DNA from: Azospirillum sp. B21
GTDB lineage: Bacteria; Pseudomonadota; Alphaproteobacteria; Azospirillales; Azospirillaceae
Length of the DNA: 64,000 nucleotides
Direction: 5' to 3'
NCBI RefSeq assembly: GCF_008364825.1
Contig: NZ_VTTO01000001.1
Coordinates: 440,837-504,836 of the forward strand
The notes beneath the pieces were generated by a model. It had not been told where the DNA came from. It worked only from the letters and a program-made list of their open reading frames with translations, and ran no database searches. A program made the translations under genes and the position numbers. The stretch's first letter is position 1; each line of letters begins with the position of its first letter. Positions 42,623 through 51,982 of the stretch are shown here, piece by piece.

Positions 42623-43303
42623 ATGGATGCCATCAACGTTTTCCTCATCGATGCCAACAAGCTTTTCCGTGAAGGCATGAAGCGCCTTTTCGAGGGCACG
42701 CCTTTCAACGTCGTCGGCGAGGCCGGCAGCCTGCGCGAGGGTCTGACGGCGCTCGGCAGCGGCACCACCCCCGACCTGATCCTGATCGATCTGCCGAGCG
42801 GTGCCGACGAGGAAGTCGAGGCGATGCGCACGTTGCGCGAGGGCCATCCTTCGATCCGGATCGTCATTCTGACCAACGACCTGGAAACCCGCCGGCTGTC
42901 TGCCGCGCTGGGCGCCGGCGCCGGCGGCTACCTGCTGAAGGACATCGCCTGCGAGGCGCTGATGCAGTCGCTGAAGCTGGTGATGATGGGCGAGAAGGTG
43001 TTCCCGACCCATCTGGCCGAACTGCTGGTCAACGGCCGCACCGAGGACATGGGCGCCGAGCTGCCGACCCGCCGCAAGGGCCTGTCCCAGCGTGAGGTGC
43101 AGATCCTGCGCTGCCTGCTGAACGGCAACAGCAACAAGATGATCGCCAACCACCTGAGCATCACGGAAGCCACCGTGAAGGTTCACCTGAAGAGCCTGCT
43201 GCGCAAGATCAACGCGTCCAACCGCACCCAGGCCGCCATCTGGGCGCTGAACAACGGCATCGGCGACCAGGCCGCCGAGACCGGCGTCGCCGCCACGGTC
43301 TGA
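42623..43303 (+). CDS. NarL/FixJ-type response regulator (LuxR HTH), first of two
   Basis: A 226-residue protein with a receiver (phospho-Asp in LILIDLPSG, Lys in YLLKDIAC) and a LuxR-type helix-turn-helix (LSQREVQILRCLLNGNSNKMIANHLSITEATVKVHLKS, split here by listing: about residues 153-190). It should bind DNA as a dimer when phosphorylated. No histidine kinase is adjacent. In Azospirillum, a LuxR-UhpA regulator named FlcA controls flocculation and cyst formation; similarity in architecture is noted, but orthology cannot be claimed from this sequence alone. A second regulator of the same type follows 300 bases later. Confidence 0.9.
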   Translation: MDAINVFLIDANKLFREGMKRLFEGTPFNVVGEAGSLREGLTALGSGTTPDLILIDLPSGADEEVEAMRTLREGHPSIRIVILTNDLETRRLSAALGAGAGGYLLKDIACEALMQSLKLVMMGEKVFPTHLAELLVNGRTEDMGAELPTRRKGLSQREVQILRCLLNGNSNKMIANHLSITEATVKVHLKSLLRKINASNRTQAAIWALNNGIGDQAAETGVAATV

Positions 43304-43606
43304 CAGCCGCCGTCGGATCCTCATCCTAGTCCAGCGTTTCGCAAGGTCTCGCCCGCTATCCGTCCTGGCCGCCCGCCCCTTCCATCCGGGGTCGGCGGTC
43401 GGCGGGGCGGCGCGGCGCCGTTTCCGATTCCGGTATCGTGCGGCGATTGACGCCCCCGTTTCGGACGCGAAAGGCGCGGGCATAGAGGAAGCGGTCTAAG
43501 ACGAAAAGCGAACTACAGCGTCAGAATGACCGTGCCTATGTGAACGTCCGGGCCGATGACGCCATCCCGGTGTGCCATCGCCGCAACCTTCCTGGAAATG
43601 CCCGCG
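43304..43606. other. intergenic region between two NarL-type regulator genes
   Basis: About 300 bases of GC-rich sequence. Nothing beyond short GC-rich palindromes is seen. It likely contains the promoter of the second regulator. Confidence 0.45.
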
Positions 43607-44281
43607 ATGAACGTGCTGATCGCCGACGATCACCTGTTGTTCCGAGACGGTCTGCGCCGCCTGCTGGCGCAATTCGACGCCGACATGACCTTTTTCGAGG
43701 CCAGCACCTATGACGAGGTGCGGGCGCTCTGCGACGGAACGAGACCCTTCGACCTGATCCTGCTTGATCTCGGGATGCCGGGCTGGACCGGATTCTCGGC
43801 GCTGGGCGACATCCATGTCAGCCTGCCCAAGGCCCTGCTGGTGGTGGTGTCGGGATCGGAGAAGCGCTCCGACCTTCTGGCCGCGCTGGAGAACGGTGCG
43901 GCCGGCTACATCCCGAAATCCTCCAGCGCCAAGGTGCTGCTGGGCGCGCTGCAACTGGTGCTTGCCGGCGGCATCTATCTTCCCGAACAGGCGATCCGCG
44001 GCGGCGACCGCGTCGATCAGATGCAGGGCGGCTATGGCGGCGGCTCTGCCGGCGACCAGACGGACGAGTCCGCGGCGCTGGGCAACGGCAACGGCGGCGA
44101 CCAGCTGACACCGCGCCAGCGCGACGTTCTGGCCCGTCTGCGCGACGGCAAGTCCAACAAGCAGATCGCCCATGAGCTGGGGCTGACGGAAGGCACGGTG
44201 AAGGTCCACGTCACCGCCATCCTGCGGCATCTGGGCGTGCGCAACCGCACGCAGGCCGCACTGACGGCGCAGAGCCTTTAA
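43607..44281 (+). CDS. NarL/FixJ-type response regulator (LuxR HTH), second of two
   Basis: A 224-residue regulator. The receiver shows LIADDHLLFRDGLRRLL, phospho-Asp in LILLDLGMPGWTG and Lys in GYIPKSSS. A Gly-rich linker of about 30 residues leads to the HTH (LTPRQRDVLARLRDGKSNKQ, then TEGTVKVHVTAIL). ATG 43607 has TGGAA upstream and starts the domain properly; a longer frame from 43556 adds unlikely residues. No kinase gene is adjacent. Confidence 0.9.
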   Translation: MNVLIADDHLLFRDGLRRLLAQFDADMTFFEASTYDEVRALCDGTRPFDLILLDLGMPGWTGFSALGDIHVSLPKALLVVVSGSEKRSDLLAALENGAAGYIPKSSSAKVLLGALQLVLAGGIYLPEQAIRGGDRVDQMQGGYGGGSAGDQTDESAALGNGNGGDQLTPRQRDVLARLRDGKSNKQIAHELGLTEGTVKVHVTAILRHLGVRNRTQAALTAQSL

Positions 44282-44299
44282 ACTTTTAAGCGTTACTTC

Positions 44300-44390
44300 C
44301 ACGGTCATGCCTGAGAAGGCGAGGATCCGGGAAACTCCGCAATTCAGTTGCTGAGTCGGCTGGATTCCCGCCTTCGCGGGAATGACGGCC
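44300..44390. repeat. dispersed inverted-repeat element with ATTCCCGC/GCGGGAAT hairpin
   Basis: The right half contains the perfect hairpin ATTCCCGC (44364-44371), CTTC, GCGGGAAT (44376-44383). The outer part (GGTCATGCCTGAGAAGGCG on the left) is an imperfect inverted copy of the right end (CGCCTTCGCGGGAATGACG). This is the familiar small dispersed element seen in many proteobacterial genomes. It may also stop transcription from the regulator gene. Confidence 0.65.
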
Positions 44391-44418
44391 GACAAACATG
44401 CATCATTGGGCGCGGTCC

Positions 44419-45132
44419 CTACCGCTGCGCCCGCTCCACCGCGGAGACCAGGGCCAGCAAAGCGCCGCGCAGTTCGGCGGCATGGGTGCGCGGGCGGATG
44501 GCAACGGCATCGGGCACCGCGACGACGGTCAGCGTCCGGCAGCCGGTCAGCCGGCTTTCCAGGCGGGCGAACAGCTCCGCCGGTTCGCTTCCCTGCATCA
44601 GGGTCACCGGCACCCGAACCGCCGGCAGTTCCGCCTCCAACTCGCCGAGGCGGTCGGTCAGGTCCATGGGCCGCGCCCGGCCGAAACAGGCGGACAGGGC
44701 ATTCCAGCGCCGCCGCAGCGGCGAATCGGCCCCGACATCGTCGACGATCATCACGCCGCCGACCTGATCCGGAAAATCCAGCGCCGCCACGATGGCGAGC
44801 GGCGCCGTCACCGCGCTCGCCACCAGCACCGGTCGCCGGCCGCCCCGCTCCACCAGCATCGACGACAGCCGCGCTGAGGCGGAGGCGGGCAAGGTCAGCC
44901 ATTCCTGCCCCGACGGGACATGGTCGAGCAGGCGCCACCAGGCCCCCTTGCCGGGATGAAGGAAGATCACCCGCCGGCCCATCGGATCGCCCGCCCGGTC
45001 CGCCGTGCGGTCGCCGGCCGTGCCAACACCGATGCCGGCATCCATCCGGTCCGACGTCGGGCCATTCACCGCGAAGCGGACGGACTCTGCCCGTCCGGTG
45101 CGGACGGTGGAGGGCTGGGTGTGAAAGAACAC
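44419..45132 (-). CDS. hypothetical protein with degenerate alpha/beta-hydrolase features
   Basis: A 237-residue protein. RVIFLHPGKGAWWRLLDHVP resembles the oxyanion loop of alpha/beta hydrolases, LVASAVTAPLAIVAALDFP falls where the nucleophile elbow would be, and VPVTLMQGSEP where the acid strand would be. The GxSxG motif is not kept, so catalysis is doubtful. GTG at 45132 has GGGGAA upstream; the frame extends to 45210 with weaker starts. The function is not known. Confidence 0.6.
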   Translation of the reverse strand: MFFHTQPSTVRTGRAESVRFAVNGPTSDRMDAGIGVGTAGDRTADRAGDPMGRRVIFLHPGKGAWWRLLDHVPSGQEWLTLPASASARLSSMLVERGGRRPVLVASAVTAPLAIVAALDFPDQVGGVMIVDDVGADSPLRRRWNALSACFGRARPMDLTDRLGELEAELPAVRVPVTLMQGSEPAELFARLESRLTGCRTLTVVAVPDAVAIRPRTHAAELRGALLALVSAVERAQR

Positions 45133-45366
45133 GTTCGGGTTCCCCGGTGCTGGCGTTCCGCGATGGGACGTTCCCACCGCCGAAGCCAACCCTAACGAAG
45201 CCGAACGCAAGTCGTCCCGTACGATAAATCGGGCAAAACCCTTAAAGCGGCCCCAAGAGCCACCTTGCCCGCAAAAGGTTTCAGCCGCCGCCGAAACGGC
45301 TCAAAAGCAAACCAAATTCCATTACTTGCCGGTGCTGCTTTTTTGGCCGGTGCTGTCGAACGCTGC

Positions 45367-45915
45367 TCAATGCAGCGTCACCTCCATCTCCTCGCCGTCC
45401 GGCGCCACCGCCATCGGGCGGCGCAGTTCGCCCGCCAGGCTCCGCCATTCCGGCGCCCCGCCCAGCTGTTGCAGCAACTGCGCGGTGAAGGCGAAGACGG
45501 CATGCTCCAGCGGCCCGTTGTCCTCGGCGTGGGCGTTGACGGTCAGGCAGGACTCGGCCGCGCTTTCGAAGATGGCGGCGGCGGCGCTGGTGCCCGGCCC
45601 GGGATCGGGCAGCGGGATGGCCGTCGGCTTTTCCCCGCTGACGCGCAGGCGCGACAGGTTGTCGGCCAGCAGGCGGGTGCGGATGGCGTTGTCGACCGCG
45701 GCGGCCATGGTGTACCCGGCCTCTTCCTCGACGGTGGCGCGCAGGACGCGCAGGCCGGCGATCAGCCCGCGGACGACGTCGCCGCCGCTGCCGCGCTTGG
45801 TTGCCGCCGCGACGGCGGTGCCGAGGATGGCGGCGACCACCGGCGACAGCGATTCGCCCTCGCGCGGCATGTTCGGCGCATCGGCGCCGGGGTCGGTGTT
45901 CAAAGCCTCGTTCAT
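45367..45915 (-). CDS. hypothetical protein, 182 residues
   Basis: Not recognised. Start ATG 45915 has GGAGG five bases upstream. The sequence is Ala/Glu-rich and helical (SPVVAAILGTAVAAATKRG, GLRVLRATVEEEAGYTMAAA) with no signal peptide and no catalytic motif. The much longer open frame to 46833 is the antisense of yccF and is rejected. It is divergent from the yccF-type gene. Confidence 0.6.
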   Translation of the reverse strand: MNEALNTDPGADAPNMPREGESLSPVVAAILGTAVAAATKRGSGGDVVRGLIAGLRVLRATVEEEAGYTMAAAVDNAIRTRLLADNLSRLRVSGEKPTAIPLPDPGPGTSAAAAIFESAAESCLTVNAHAEDNGPLEHAVFAFTAQLLQQLGGAPEWRSLAGELRRPMAVAPDGEEMEVTLH

Positions 45916-46186
45916 GCGGCCTCCGATCCGTATGGTCCGGAAAACGGGCGGCCCGCCGGCGGTGCTGTCGGCGGAGGACCCGTCCGGACGCGTCGTCATG
46001 ATGCCTCTACCGGATCTGTGGACCCTGCGGATCCGGTTCAAGGCATGGATTGCATGAACCTCCCCCTCTTTCGCGTCGCCGGACGGGGTGCCCCATCGTT
46101 GCGGCTGGTTTCGCAATCGAAAGCCGCCCCTCTGGTCCACGGCCGGGACCGTCCCCACATCTGCGGCGAAAGGGAGGGTTCGTGTC

Positions 46187-46627
46187 ATGCCTCTGCTCAG
46201 TCTTCTCCTCAATGCGCTGTGGTTGATCACGGGCGGCATCTGGATGGCGCTCGGCTGGCTTCTGGCCGCGGTCCTGATGGCCCTGTCCATCATCGGCCTG
46301 CCCTGGGCCCGGTCCGCCCTGACCATCGCCCAGTACACCTTGCTTCCCTTTGGACAAACCGCCGTACGCCGGGATGAGTTCCGCGGACGCGAAGACATGG
46401 GCACCGGCGCCCTGGGCTTCATCGGCAACGTGGTGTGGTTCGTGCTGGCCGGTTGGTGGCTGGCCGCCGGCCATCTGATCGCCGCGGTGGGTCTCGCCAT
46501 CACCATCATCGGCCTGCCCTTCGCCTGGGCGCATCTGAAGCTGGCCCTGCTGGCGCTCTGGCCGGTCGGGACCGAAATCGTGCCGGCCGACGACGCCGAC
46601 CGCCGCCGCATGCTGGGCCGGATCTGA
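46187..46627 (+). CDS. YccF domain inner-membrane protein
   Basis: A 146-residue membrane protein with two similar hydrophobic halves. Each half carries a helix pair ending in a conserved turn: ALSIIGLPWARSALTIAQYT and AITIIGLPFAWAHLKLALLA. This duplicated IxIIGLPxAxA pattern is the YccF hallmark. Function is unknown; in E. coli yccF is near stress genes. ATG 46187 has GGGAGGG eight bases upstream. The longer frame from 46088 is unlikely. Confidence 0.85.
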   Translation: MPLLSLLLNALWLITGGIWMALGWLLAAVLMALSIIGLPWARSALTIAQYTLLPFGQTAVRRDEFRGREDMGTGALGFIGNVVWFVLAGWWLAAGHLIAAVGLAITIIGLPFAWAHLKLALLALWPVGTEIVPADDADRRRMLGRI

Positions 46628-46841
46628 CGGTCCGCCGATCGGCCGGGGGCGAACGTCGCGGCAGGACGCCCCCCTACCGTTCCCGCGTTCCATATGCGGT
46701 ATGGTCGTTTTGACGGCGGCAAAGTTACGCCGCCGTAACCGATGCCTGGGTCATTAACCGTTACTAAAGGATATGCCCCCGAAACTGTGGAAATATGTCG
46801 GCGTGGTTTCAGGCTTCCGGAACGAGGGGACATCGCTCTTC

Positions 46842-47207
46842 ATGTCTTGGCTGTCGATCTTTTCCGGGGGCAACAAGGCGACCGGCGACGCGAAACCCAG
46901 CGCCGGGCCGCAGAAGGAGCGCCCGTCCGCTCCGCCGACCATCGTCATCGACCACCACGAGTATGTGCCGGAGGAATTCGTCCTCGGCTCCTTTCGCATC
47001 CGCCCCTATGACGGCGACCTGATCGCCAAGCAGAAGTTCGATTTCCGCCTGCAATTCGACCTTGGCGGCGATCCGGTGGATGTTTCCTGCATCGGCATGG
47101 TGGTGAAGCTGACGGAGGAGGCCGGCCTCGTCGCCCGCTTCCAGTCGCCCCAGCCCTTCTACGAACGCAAGCTGATCGAGTACATGAAGGCCCTGAAGGG
47201 CCTGTAA
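46842..47207 (+). CDS. hypothetical protein, possible PilZ-like fold
   Basis: A 121-residue acidic protein. The last 90 residues (IVIDHHEYVPEEFVLGSFRI, then FDFRLQFDLGGDPVDVSCIG) look like a beta barrel of PilZ type, but the c-di-GMP motifs RxxxR and DxSxxG are not present. Start ATG 46842 (MSWLSIFSGG) is typical for such small alphaproteobacterial proteins; ATG 46773 is an in-frame alternative. It precedes mutL by 60 bases. Confidence 0.6.
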   Translation: MSWLSIFSGGNKATGDAKPSAGPQKERPSAPPTIVIDHHEYVPEEFVLGSFRIRPYDGDLIAKQKFDFRLQFDLGGDPVDVSCIGMVVKLTEEAGLVARFQSPQPFYERKLIEYMKALKGL

Positions 47208-47267
47208 GCGCGCGAATATGCCCGAAGATGGTGGTGCCGGGCGCCGGCTGCCACTATATCTATGGGC

Positions 47268-49166
47268 ATGCCGATCCGTCTCCTCCCTGAAACGCTCGTC
47301 AACCGCATCGCCGCCGGCGAGGTGGTCGAACGTCCCGCCGCCGCCGTGAAGGAGCTGGTGGAGAACGCCATCGACGCCGGCGCGACCCGCATCGACGTGG
47401 TCGCGCGCGACGGCGGCAAGTCGCTGATCGCCGTCACCGACGACGGCTGCGGCATGACCGCGGACGAGCTGGTGCTGGCGGTCGAACGCCATGCCACCTC
47501 CAAGCTGCCGGGCGACGATCTGCTCGACATCCGCTCCCTCGGCTTCCGGGGGGAGGCGCTGCCCTCCATCGGCGCCGTCAGCTGCCTGACCATCACCAGC
47601 CGCGCCCGCGGCGCCGACAGCGCCTGGAGCCTGACGGTCGATGCCGGCGCCAAGGGGTCGCCGCAGCCGGCGGCGCTGGCCCAGGGCACGAGGATCGAGG
47701 TGCGCGACCTGTTCGCCGCCGTACCGGCCCGGCTGAAGTTCCTCAAGGCCTCGCGCACCGAATACGACCACATCGCCGATTGCCTGGAACGTTTGGCGAT
47801 GGCCCATCCCGGCGTCGCCTTCACGCTCAGCGACGGCGGACGCGGCGGATTGCGGCTGAGCGCGGCGCAGGGCGACCTGCTCGACGCCCGGCTGACCCGG
47901 CTGGGCGCGCTGATGGGCCGCGATTTCCAGGAGAACGCCGTTCCAGTGACGGCGGCGCGCGAGGGCGTGACGCTGGCCGGCTGGATCGGCCTGCCGACCC
48001 TGCACCGCCCAACCGCCAAGCACCAGCACCTGTTCGTCAACGGCCGCCCGGTGCGCGACAAGCTGATGGTCGGCGCGGTGCGCGCCGCCTATGCCGATTT
48101 CCTGCCGCGCGACCGCCACCCGATGCTGGCGCTGTTCCTGGACATCGACCCGCAGGAGGTCGACGTGAACGTCCACCCGGCCAAGGCCGAGGTGCGCTTC
48201 CGCGACCAGGGTCTGGTGCGCGGCCTGATCGTCGGATCGCTGAAGCACGCGCTGGCCGAGGCCGGCCACCGCGCCTCCACCACCGTCGGCCTCGCTACGC
48301 TGGGCGCCCTGAGGCCCGAGCAGTCCGGCGAGACCGACAGCGGCTTCACCCCCTCCCCCCTGCCCTACGGCCGCTCCGGCGGCGGTTCGGGCAACAGCTG
48401 GGGCGGCTCCTACACGCCGGCCACCGTGCCGCGCGGACTGGCGGAGCGTTCCGCCGCCTTCCAGGCGCCGACCCAGACGGGGCTGCCGCCGCTGCAGGGC
48501 CGTCTCAGCGGCTTCGGCAACGGCTTCGCCCCCTCGGCCCGCCCGCCGGAATACCGCGCCCACAAGCCGGAGCCTCCCCCCGACAGCCATCCGTTGGGCG
48601 CGGCGCGGGCGCAGGTCCACACCACCTACATCGTGGCGCAGACCCGCGAGGGCATCGTCATCGTCGACCAGCACGCCGCCCATGAGCGGCTGGTCTATGA
48701 ACGGATGAAGGCCGCCCTGCTGGAAGGCGGCGTGAAGCGTCAGGCCCTGCTGATCCCCGAACTGATCGAGCTGGACGAGCCCTCCGCCAACCGCCTGCTG
48801 GCCCGCAGCGCCGAGCTGGCCGAACTCGGTCTGGTGATCGAGGGCTTCGGCCATGGCTGCGTGATGGTGCGCGAGGTTCCGGCCCTTCTCGGCCAGTCCG
48901 ACGTAAAGAACCTGATCCGCGACCTTGCCGAGGAACTGTCCGAACTGGGCGACGCCTTGTCGCTGAAGGAGCGGTTGGAGGAGGTCTGCGCGACCATGGC
49001 CTGCCACGGCAGCGTCCGCGCCGGCCGCACTCTGAGCGTGGACGAGATGAACGCCCTGCTGCGCCAGATGGAAGCGACCCCGCACAGCGGGCAGTGCAAC
49101 CACGGGCGGCCGACCTATGTGGAGTTGAAGCTGGCGGATATTGAGAGGCTGTTTGGGCGGAGGTAG
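47268..49166 (+). CDS. mutL: DNA mismatch repair protein MutL
   Basis: A 632-residue MutL. The GHKL ATPase N-terminus shows [39 protein letters not shown] and [11 protein letters not shown] Gly/Pro-rich linker (about 350-440) follows. The C-terminal endonuclease domain has [12 protein letters not shown] (DQHA-x2-E-x4-E), [11 protein letters not shown] and CNHGRPT, so it is a nicking MutL, as in bacteria without MutH. ATG 47268 gives [12 protein letters not shown] 47262 is two codons earlier. It is the last normal-GC gene before an AT-rich island. Confidence 0.95.
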   Translation: MPIRLLPETLVNRIAAGEVVERPAAAVKELVENAIDAGATRIDVVARDGGKSLIAVTDDGCGMTADELVLAVERHATSKLPGDDLLDIRSLGFRGEALPSIGAVSCLTITSRARGADSAWSLTVDAGAKGSPQPAALAQGTRIEVRDLFAAVPARLKFLKASRTEYDHIADCLERLAMAHPGVAFTLSDGGRGGLRLSAAQGDLLDARLTRLGALMGRDFQENAVPVTAAREGVTLAGWIGLPTLHRPTAKHQHLFVNGRPVRDKLMVGAVRAAYADFLPRDRHPMLALFLDIDPQEVDVNVHPAKAEVRFRDQGLVRGLIVGSLKHALAEAGHRASTTVGLATLGALRPEQSGETDSGFTPSPLPYGRSGGGSGNSWGGSYTPATVPRGLAERSAAFQAPTQTGLPPLQGRLSGFGNGFAPSARPPEYRAHKPEPPPDSHPLGAARAQVHTTYIVAQTREGIVIVDQHAAHERLVYERMKAALLEGGVKRQALLIPELIELDEPSANRLLARSAELAELGLVIEGFGHGCVMVREVPALLGQSDVKNLIRDLAEELSELGDALSLKERLEEVCATMACHGSVRAGRTLSVDEMNALLRQMEATPHSGQCNHGRPTYVELKLADIERLFGRR

Positions 49167-49471
49167 AAATCAGAAAATGAAAAATAGCGATATATAAATA
49201 TATATTTGGTAACTTCTATTGCACAACACCTGAAAACTCACCGCACATTGTTGCATTTTCATGATTAATGACGAAAGACGGAAATCATACCGAACAATTA
49301 TTTTTGGTTTTACTTAAAAGGAAGAAAAGCTGCACTTCTCATAGCCCTTTCGCATAGCGGCCTGTCGATCACAGAGCTATAGTGAAGGCAGCGCCTTCAT
49401 TAGTTGATGAAGCACAAGTCAAGCACGACTGAGCATAAGCAGTATTACAAAAATTTCCTAAGGAGATGAAA
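49167..49471. other. AT-rich island edge upstream of the DUF262 gene
   Basis: About 300 bases with strikingly low GC beginning immediately after the mutL stop (runs such as ATATATAAATATATATTT). It has a small hairpin TGAAGGC/GCCTTCA near 49383-49399. It holds the promoter and leader of the DUF262 gene. No integrase, tRNA or clear flanking repeat is visible. Confidence 0.6.
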
Positions 49472-51127
49472 TTGGATATCCAAAGCCCTTCGATTTCTAG
49501 CTTAATGGAAGACGTAGTTAATGGGCGCGTTGTCCTTCCAGACTTCCAAAGAGATTTTGTTTGGAAAGTAGAAGACATCAAGGATTTGCTGATATCAGCT
49601 TTAGCTGATTATTACGTTGGAACCATGCTCTACATGGATGATTTAGTTGAGACAACAGATTTTGCTATTCGGTTGATATATGGGGTTGAGAGTAGGTTTC
49701 CTACCGTAGAGGCACGATCAATAGTAAAACTGTTACTTGACGGTCAGCAAAGATGCTCCGCTATTTTCTACGCGCTCTATGAACCAGATCTTCCTTTGTT
49801 TGGGAGAAAAAGCCCCTATCGTTTTGTTCTACACATTCCGAATGCGCTTCTGAAAAAATGGGACGATGCTGTTATCGGGTATGCAGTCACGAACAAACGT
49901 GATGCAGCACGTTATTCTGGCGAGGACTACATACATTTTAGAGAGTTCCCCGACGCATCAACACTAATGGCGCGCGTTAACAAAAGCAAATGGGCTGAAA
50001 AATTCACTGAGATCTTCAATATTGTAAATAATTTTAATCAATTTAAAATTCAGATGGTCGAGCTTAAGCGTGGCACACCGATAGATAAGGTAGTTGAAAT
50101 ATTTGAAAGAATTAATAGAACTGGCATGCCGCTGAATATTACGGACCTATTAACAGCTCGCCTGATCAGAAAGGATATTAAGTTACGAGATTTGGTTGAG
50201 GCGTCTCAAGAGTCATATTTATTTGCGCAGGACGATGTTGGCATACCATCAGAATTCATTCTGAGAACTATATGCCTTATGCAAGGAAAAGAGATAACAA
50301 AATCAAACATACTTCACCTCAGTTCAGACACATTTTCAGAAGATTGGAAAGACGCTTGCGAGTGCCTTGATCAAGCTTATCGGATGATTACGTCGACATC
50401 AGGAGGGTTTGGAGCAGCTGACTTCAAGAGGTTTGCACCATTCAAAACCATTATAATCCCTCTAGCCGTTATTCTTTGGCACCTAGAGAATGGCACGAGA
50501 GGAACAGCTCCTGACTATGCAAAAGTGTCGGAATGGTACTGGGCTTCCGTTTTTGGTAATCGATACAATGAAGCAGTAAATTCTACAACATTCAGTGATT
50601 GCACACGCATGCGAGACTGGCTGTCGGAGAGATCACCCGCTCCGGAGTTCATCAGAAAGTTCAACCATCAATCAGTAGACCTATTCGTGACATCTAAATC
50701 TAGCGCTACATACAGAGGTATCCTGTGCCAGATTTTGCTATATGGCGCATCTGACTTCAAAAGCGGAAAGCAGGCCACTCACGACCTAACTAAACTTCAA
50801 GACGATCACATCTTTCCTCGGGCAGGATTCAACGACAATTCGATTCTAAACCGGACCCTCATCACTTCTAATTCAGAAAAGTCAAATCAACACCCGTCTA
50901 AATACTTTGGCGCACTTGAAACAGTGCACGGTAGAGAAGGGTTGCTCGAAATCTTGCGTACACATTTAATGGATGAACAATGCTTGGATTCTCTCCTCGA
51001 AAACAATATTGAAATGTTTAAAAGAAGCAGAAGGGCCGTTTTAAGCAATCATATCGCATCACTGGTGCCATCCGCAGATGGAATGCTAAATCAGCAAAAA
51101 GAAGAAGAAGCTCAAGAGGAAAGCTAA
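49472..51127 (+). CDS. DUF262 (GmrS-like) protein with HNH-type C-terminus, defence candidate
   Basis: A 551-residue protein in an AT-rich island. The N-terminal DUF262 ParB-like domain shows VLPDFQRDFVWKVEDIKDLL and the nucleotide motif LLLDGQQRCSAIFYAL; FERINRTGMPLN follows. The C-terminal part has DDHIFPRAGF and LNRTLITSNSEKSNQ, a DUF1524/HNH-nuclease-like site. Fusions of these two domains form the GmrSD/type IV restriction family that attacks modified phage DNA. The AAGGAG abuts ATG 49466 with no gap, so TTG 49472, six bases away, is the better start. Codon use (AAA, ATA, TTA) differs from all neighbours, indicating recent transfer. Antiphage activity is inferred. Confidence 0.82.
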   Translation: MDIQSPSISSLMEDVVNGRVVLPDFQRDFVWKVEDIKDLLISALADYYVGTMLYMDDLVETTDFAIRLIYGVESRFPTVEARSIVKLLLDGQQRCSAIFYALYEPDLPLFGRKSPYRFVLHIPNALLKKWDDAVIGYAVTNKRDAARYSGEDYIHFREFPDASTLMARVNKSKWAEKFTEIFNIVNNFNQFKIQMVELKRGTPIDKVVEIFERINRTGMPLNITDLLTARLIRKDIKLRDLVEASQESYLFAQDDVGIPSEFILRTICLMQGKEITKSNILHLSSDTFSEDWKDACECLDQAYRMITSTSGGFGAADFKRFAPFKTIIIPLAVILWHLENGTRGTAPDYAKVSEWYWASVFGNRYNEAVNSTTFSDCTRMRDWLSERSPAPEFIRKFNHQSVDLFVTSKSSATYRGILCQILLYGASDFKSGKQATHDLTKLQDDHIFPRAGFNDNSILNRTLITSNSEKSNQHPSKYFGALETVHGREGLLEILRTHLMDEQCLDSLLENNIEMFKRSRRAVLSNHIASLVPSADGMLNQQKEEEAQEES

Positions 51128-51238
51128 GCTTTTAAATACTCAGAATCACCTATCAATTACCAAGTTTTTGAGGTCGAGCTCCAGCAGGTGCTTGCCAAAC
51201 TGGCGCCCCTGCTGTCGCTCCGCCTCTGACGCCTCCCC

Positions 51239-51850
51239 TCAGTACCCCACCGTGAACCGCTTGCGCTCGTGCTTCGGCGTCTCGATCTCGTCGACCAGCG
51301 CCACGGCGAAGTCCTCGTAGGAAATCCAGCTGCGGCCGCTCGCGTCCGCCAGCAGCGCGTCGTCACCCACCCGGAACTTGCCGGTCCGCTCGCCCAGAAC
51401 GAACTCGGCCGACGGCGACAGGAAGGTCCAATTGAGGTCGGACTCGGCCTTCAGGCGGTCGAGGAACTCGGCGCCCTTGGTGGCTTCGGCGCGGTAGGCC
51501 TCGGGGAATTCCGGCAGGTCGAGCACGCGCACGCCCGGCGCTACCTCCAGGCTGCCGGCGCCGCCGACCACCAGATAGCGCGGCGCGCCCGACGCCTTCA
51601 CCGCGCCGATCAGGCTGTCGGCGTCGCCCATCAGGAACATCACGGCGCTGACCACCGCGTCATGGCCGGCCAGCAGCGGGGCCAGCGTCTCGGCGTCGTT
51701 GGCGTCGCCGGTCTTCACCGTCAGGCCGGGGGCGGCGGCGACCTTGGACGGATCGCGGACGATGGCAGTGACGGTGTGGCCGCGGCGGAGCAGTTCGGCC
51801 TGGATGCGGCTGCCTGCGCGGCCGGCAGCGCCGATGATGGCGACGTTCAT
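51239..51850 (-). CDS. NmrA/SDR-type NAD(P)-binding reductase
   Basis: A 203-residue atypical short-chain dehydrogenase (YwnB/NmrA-like). The Rossmann start is NVAIIGAAGRAGSRIQAELL (GxxGxxG). Later segments DAVVSAVMFL, RYLVVGGAGSLEV and WTFLSPSAEF fit the family, which reduces quinones, flavins or acts as a redox sensor. ATG 51850 has AGAGGA nine bases upstream. It is divergently transcribed from the HxlR-type regulator, the usual arrangement for a regulator and its redox target. Confidence 0.85.
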   Translation of the reverse strand: MNVAIIGAAGRAGSRIQAELLRRGHTVTAIVRDPSKVAAAPGLTVKTGDANDAETLAPLLAGHDAVVSAVMFLMGDADSLIGAVKASGAPRYLVVGGAGSLEVAPGVRVLDLPEFPEAYRAEATKGAEFLDRLKAESDLNWTFLSPSAEFVLGERTGKFRVGDDALLADASGRSWISYEDFAVALVDEIETPKHERKRFTVGY

Positions 51851-51982
51851 GGCGGGTGTCCTCTCACTAGGTTTCCAATGGTGACTTGATGCCGCTTTGG
51901 AAATCTGGTGTAAAGAAGGCACCTTTTCGTTACATGGTCACCTGCGCGTAACCGCGGGCGGCTTTCCGTCGGGGGATGACCC

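Noticed and set aside
51140..51238. Possible gene fragment (leftward EASEAERQQGRQFGKHLL)
   Set aside because: It is an in-frame read-through past the NmrA-type stop and has no start of its own; probably chance or decayed sequence at the island edge.
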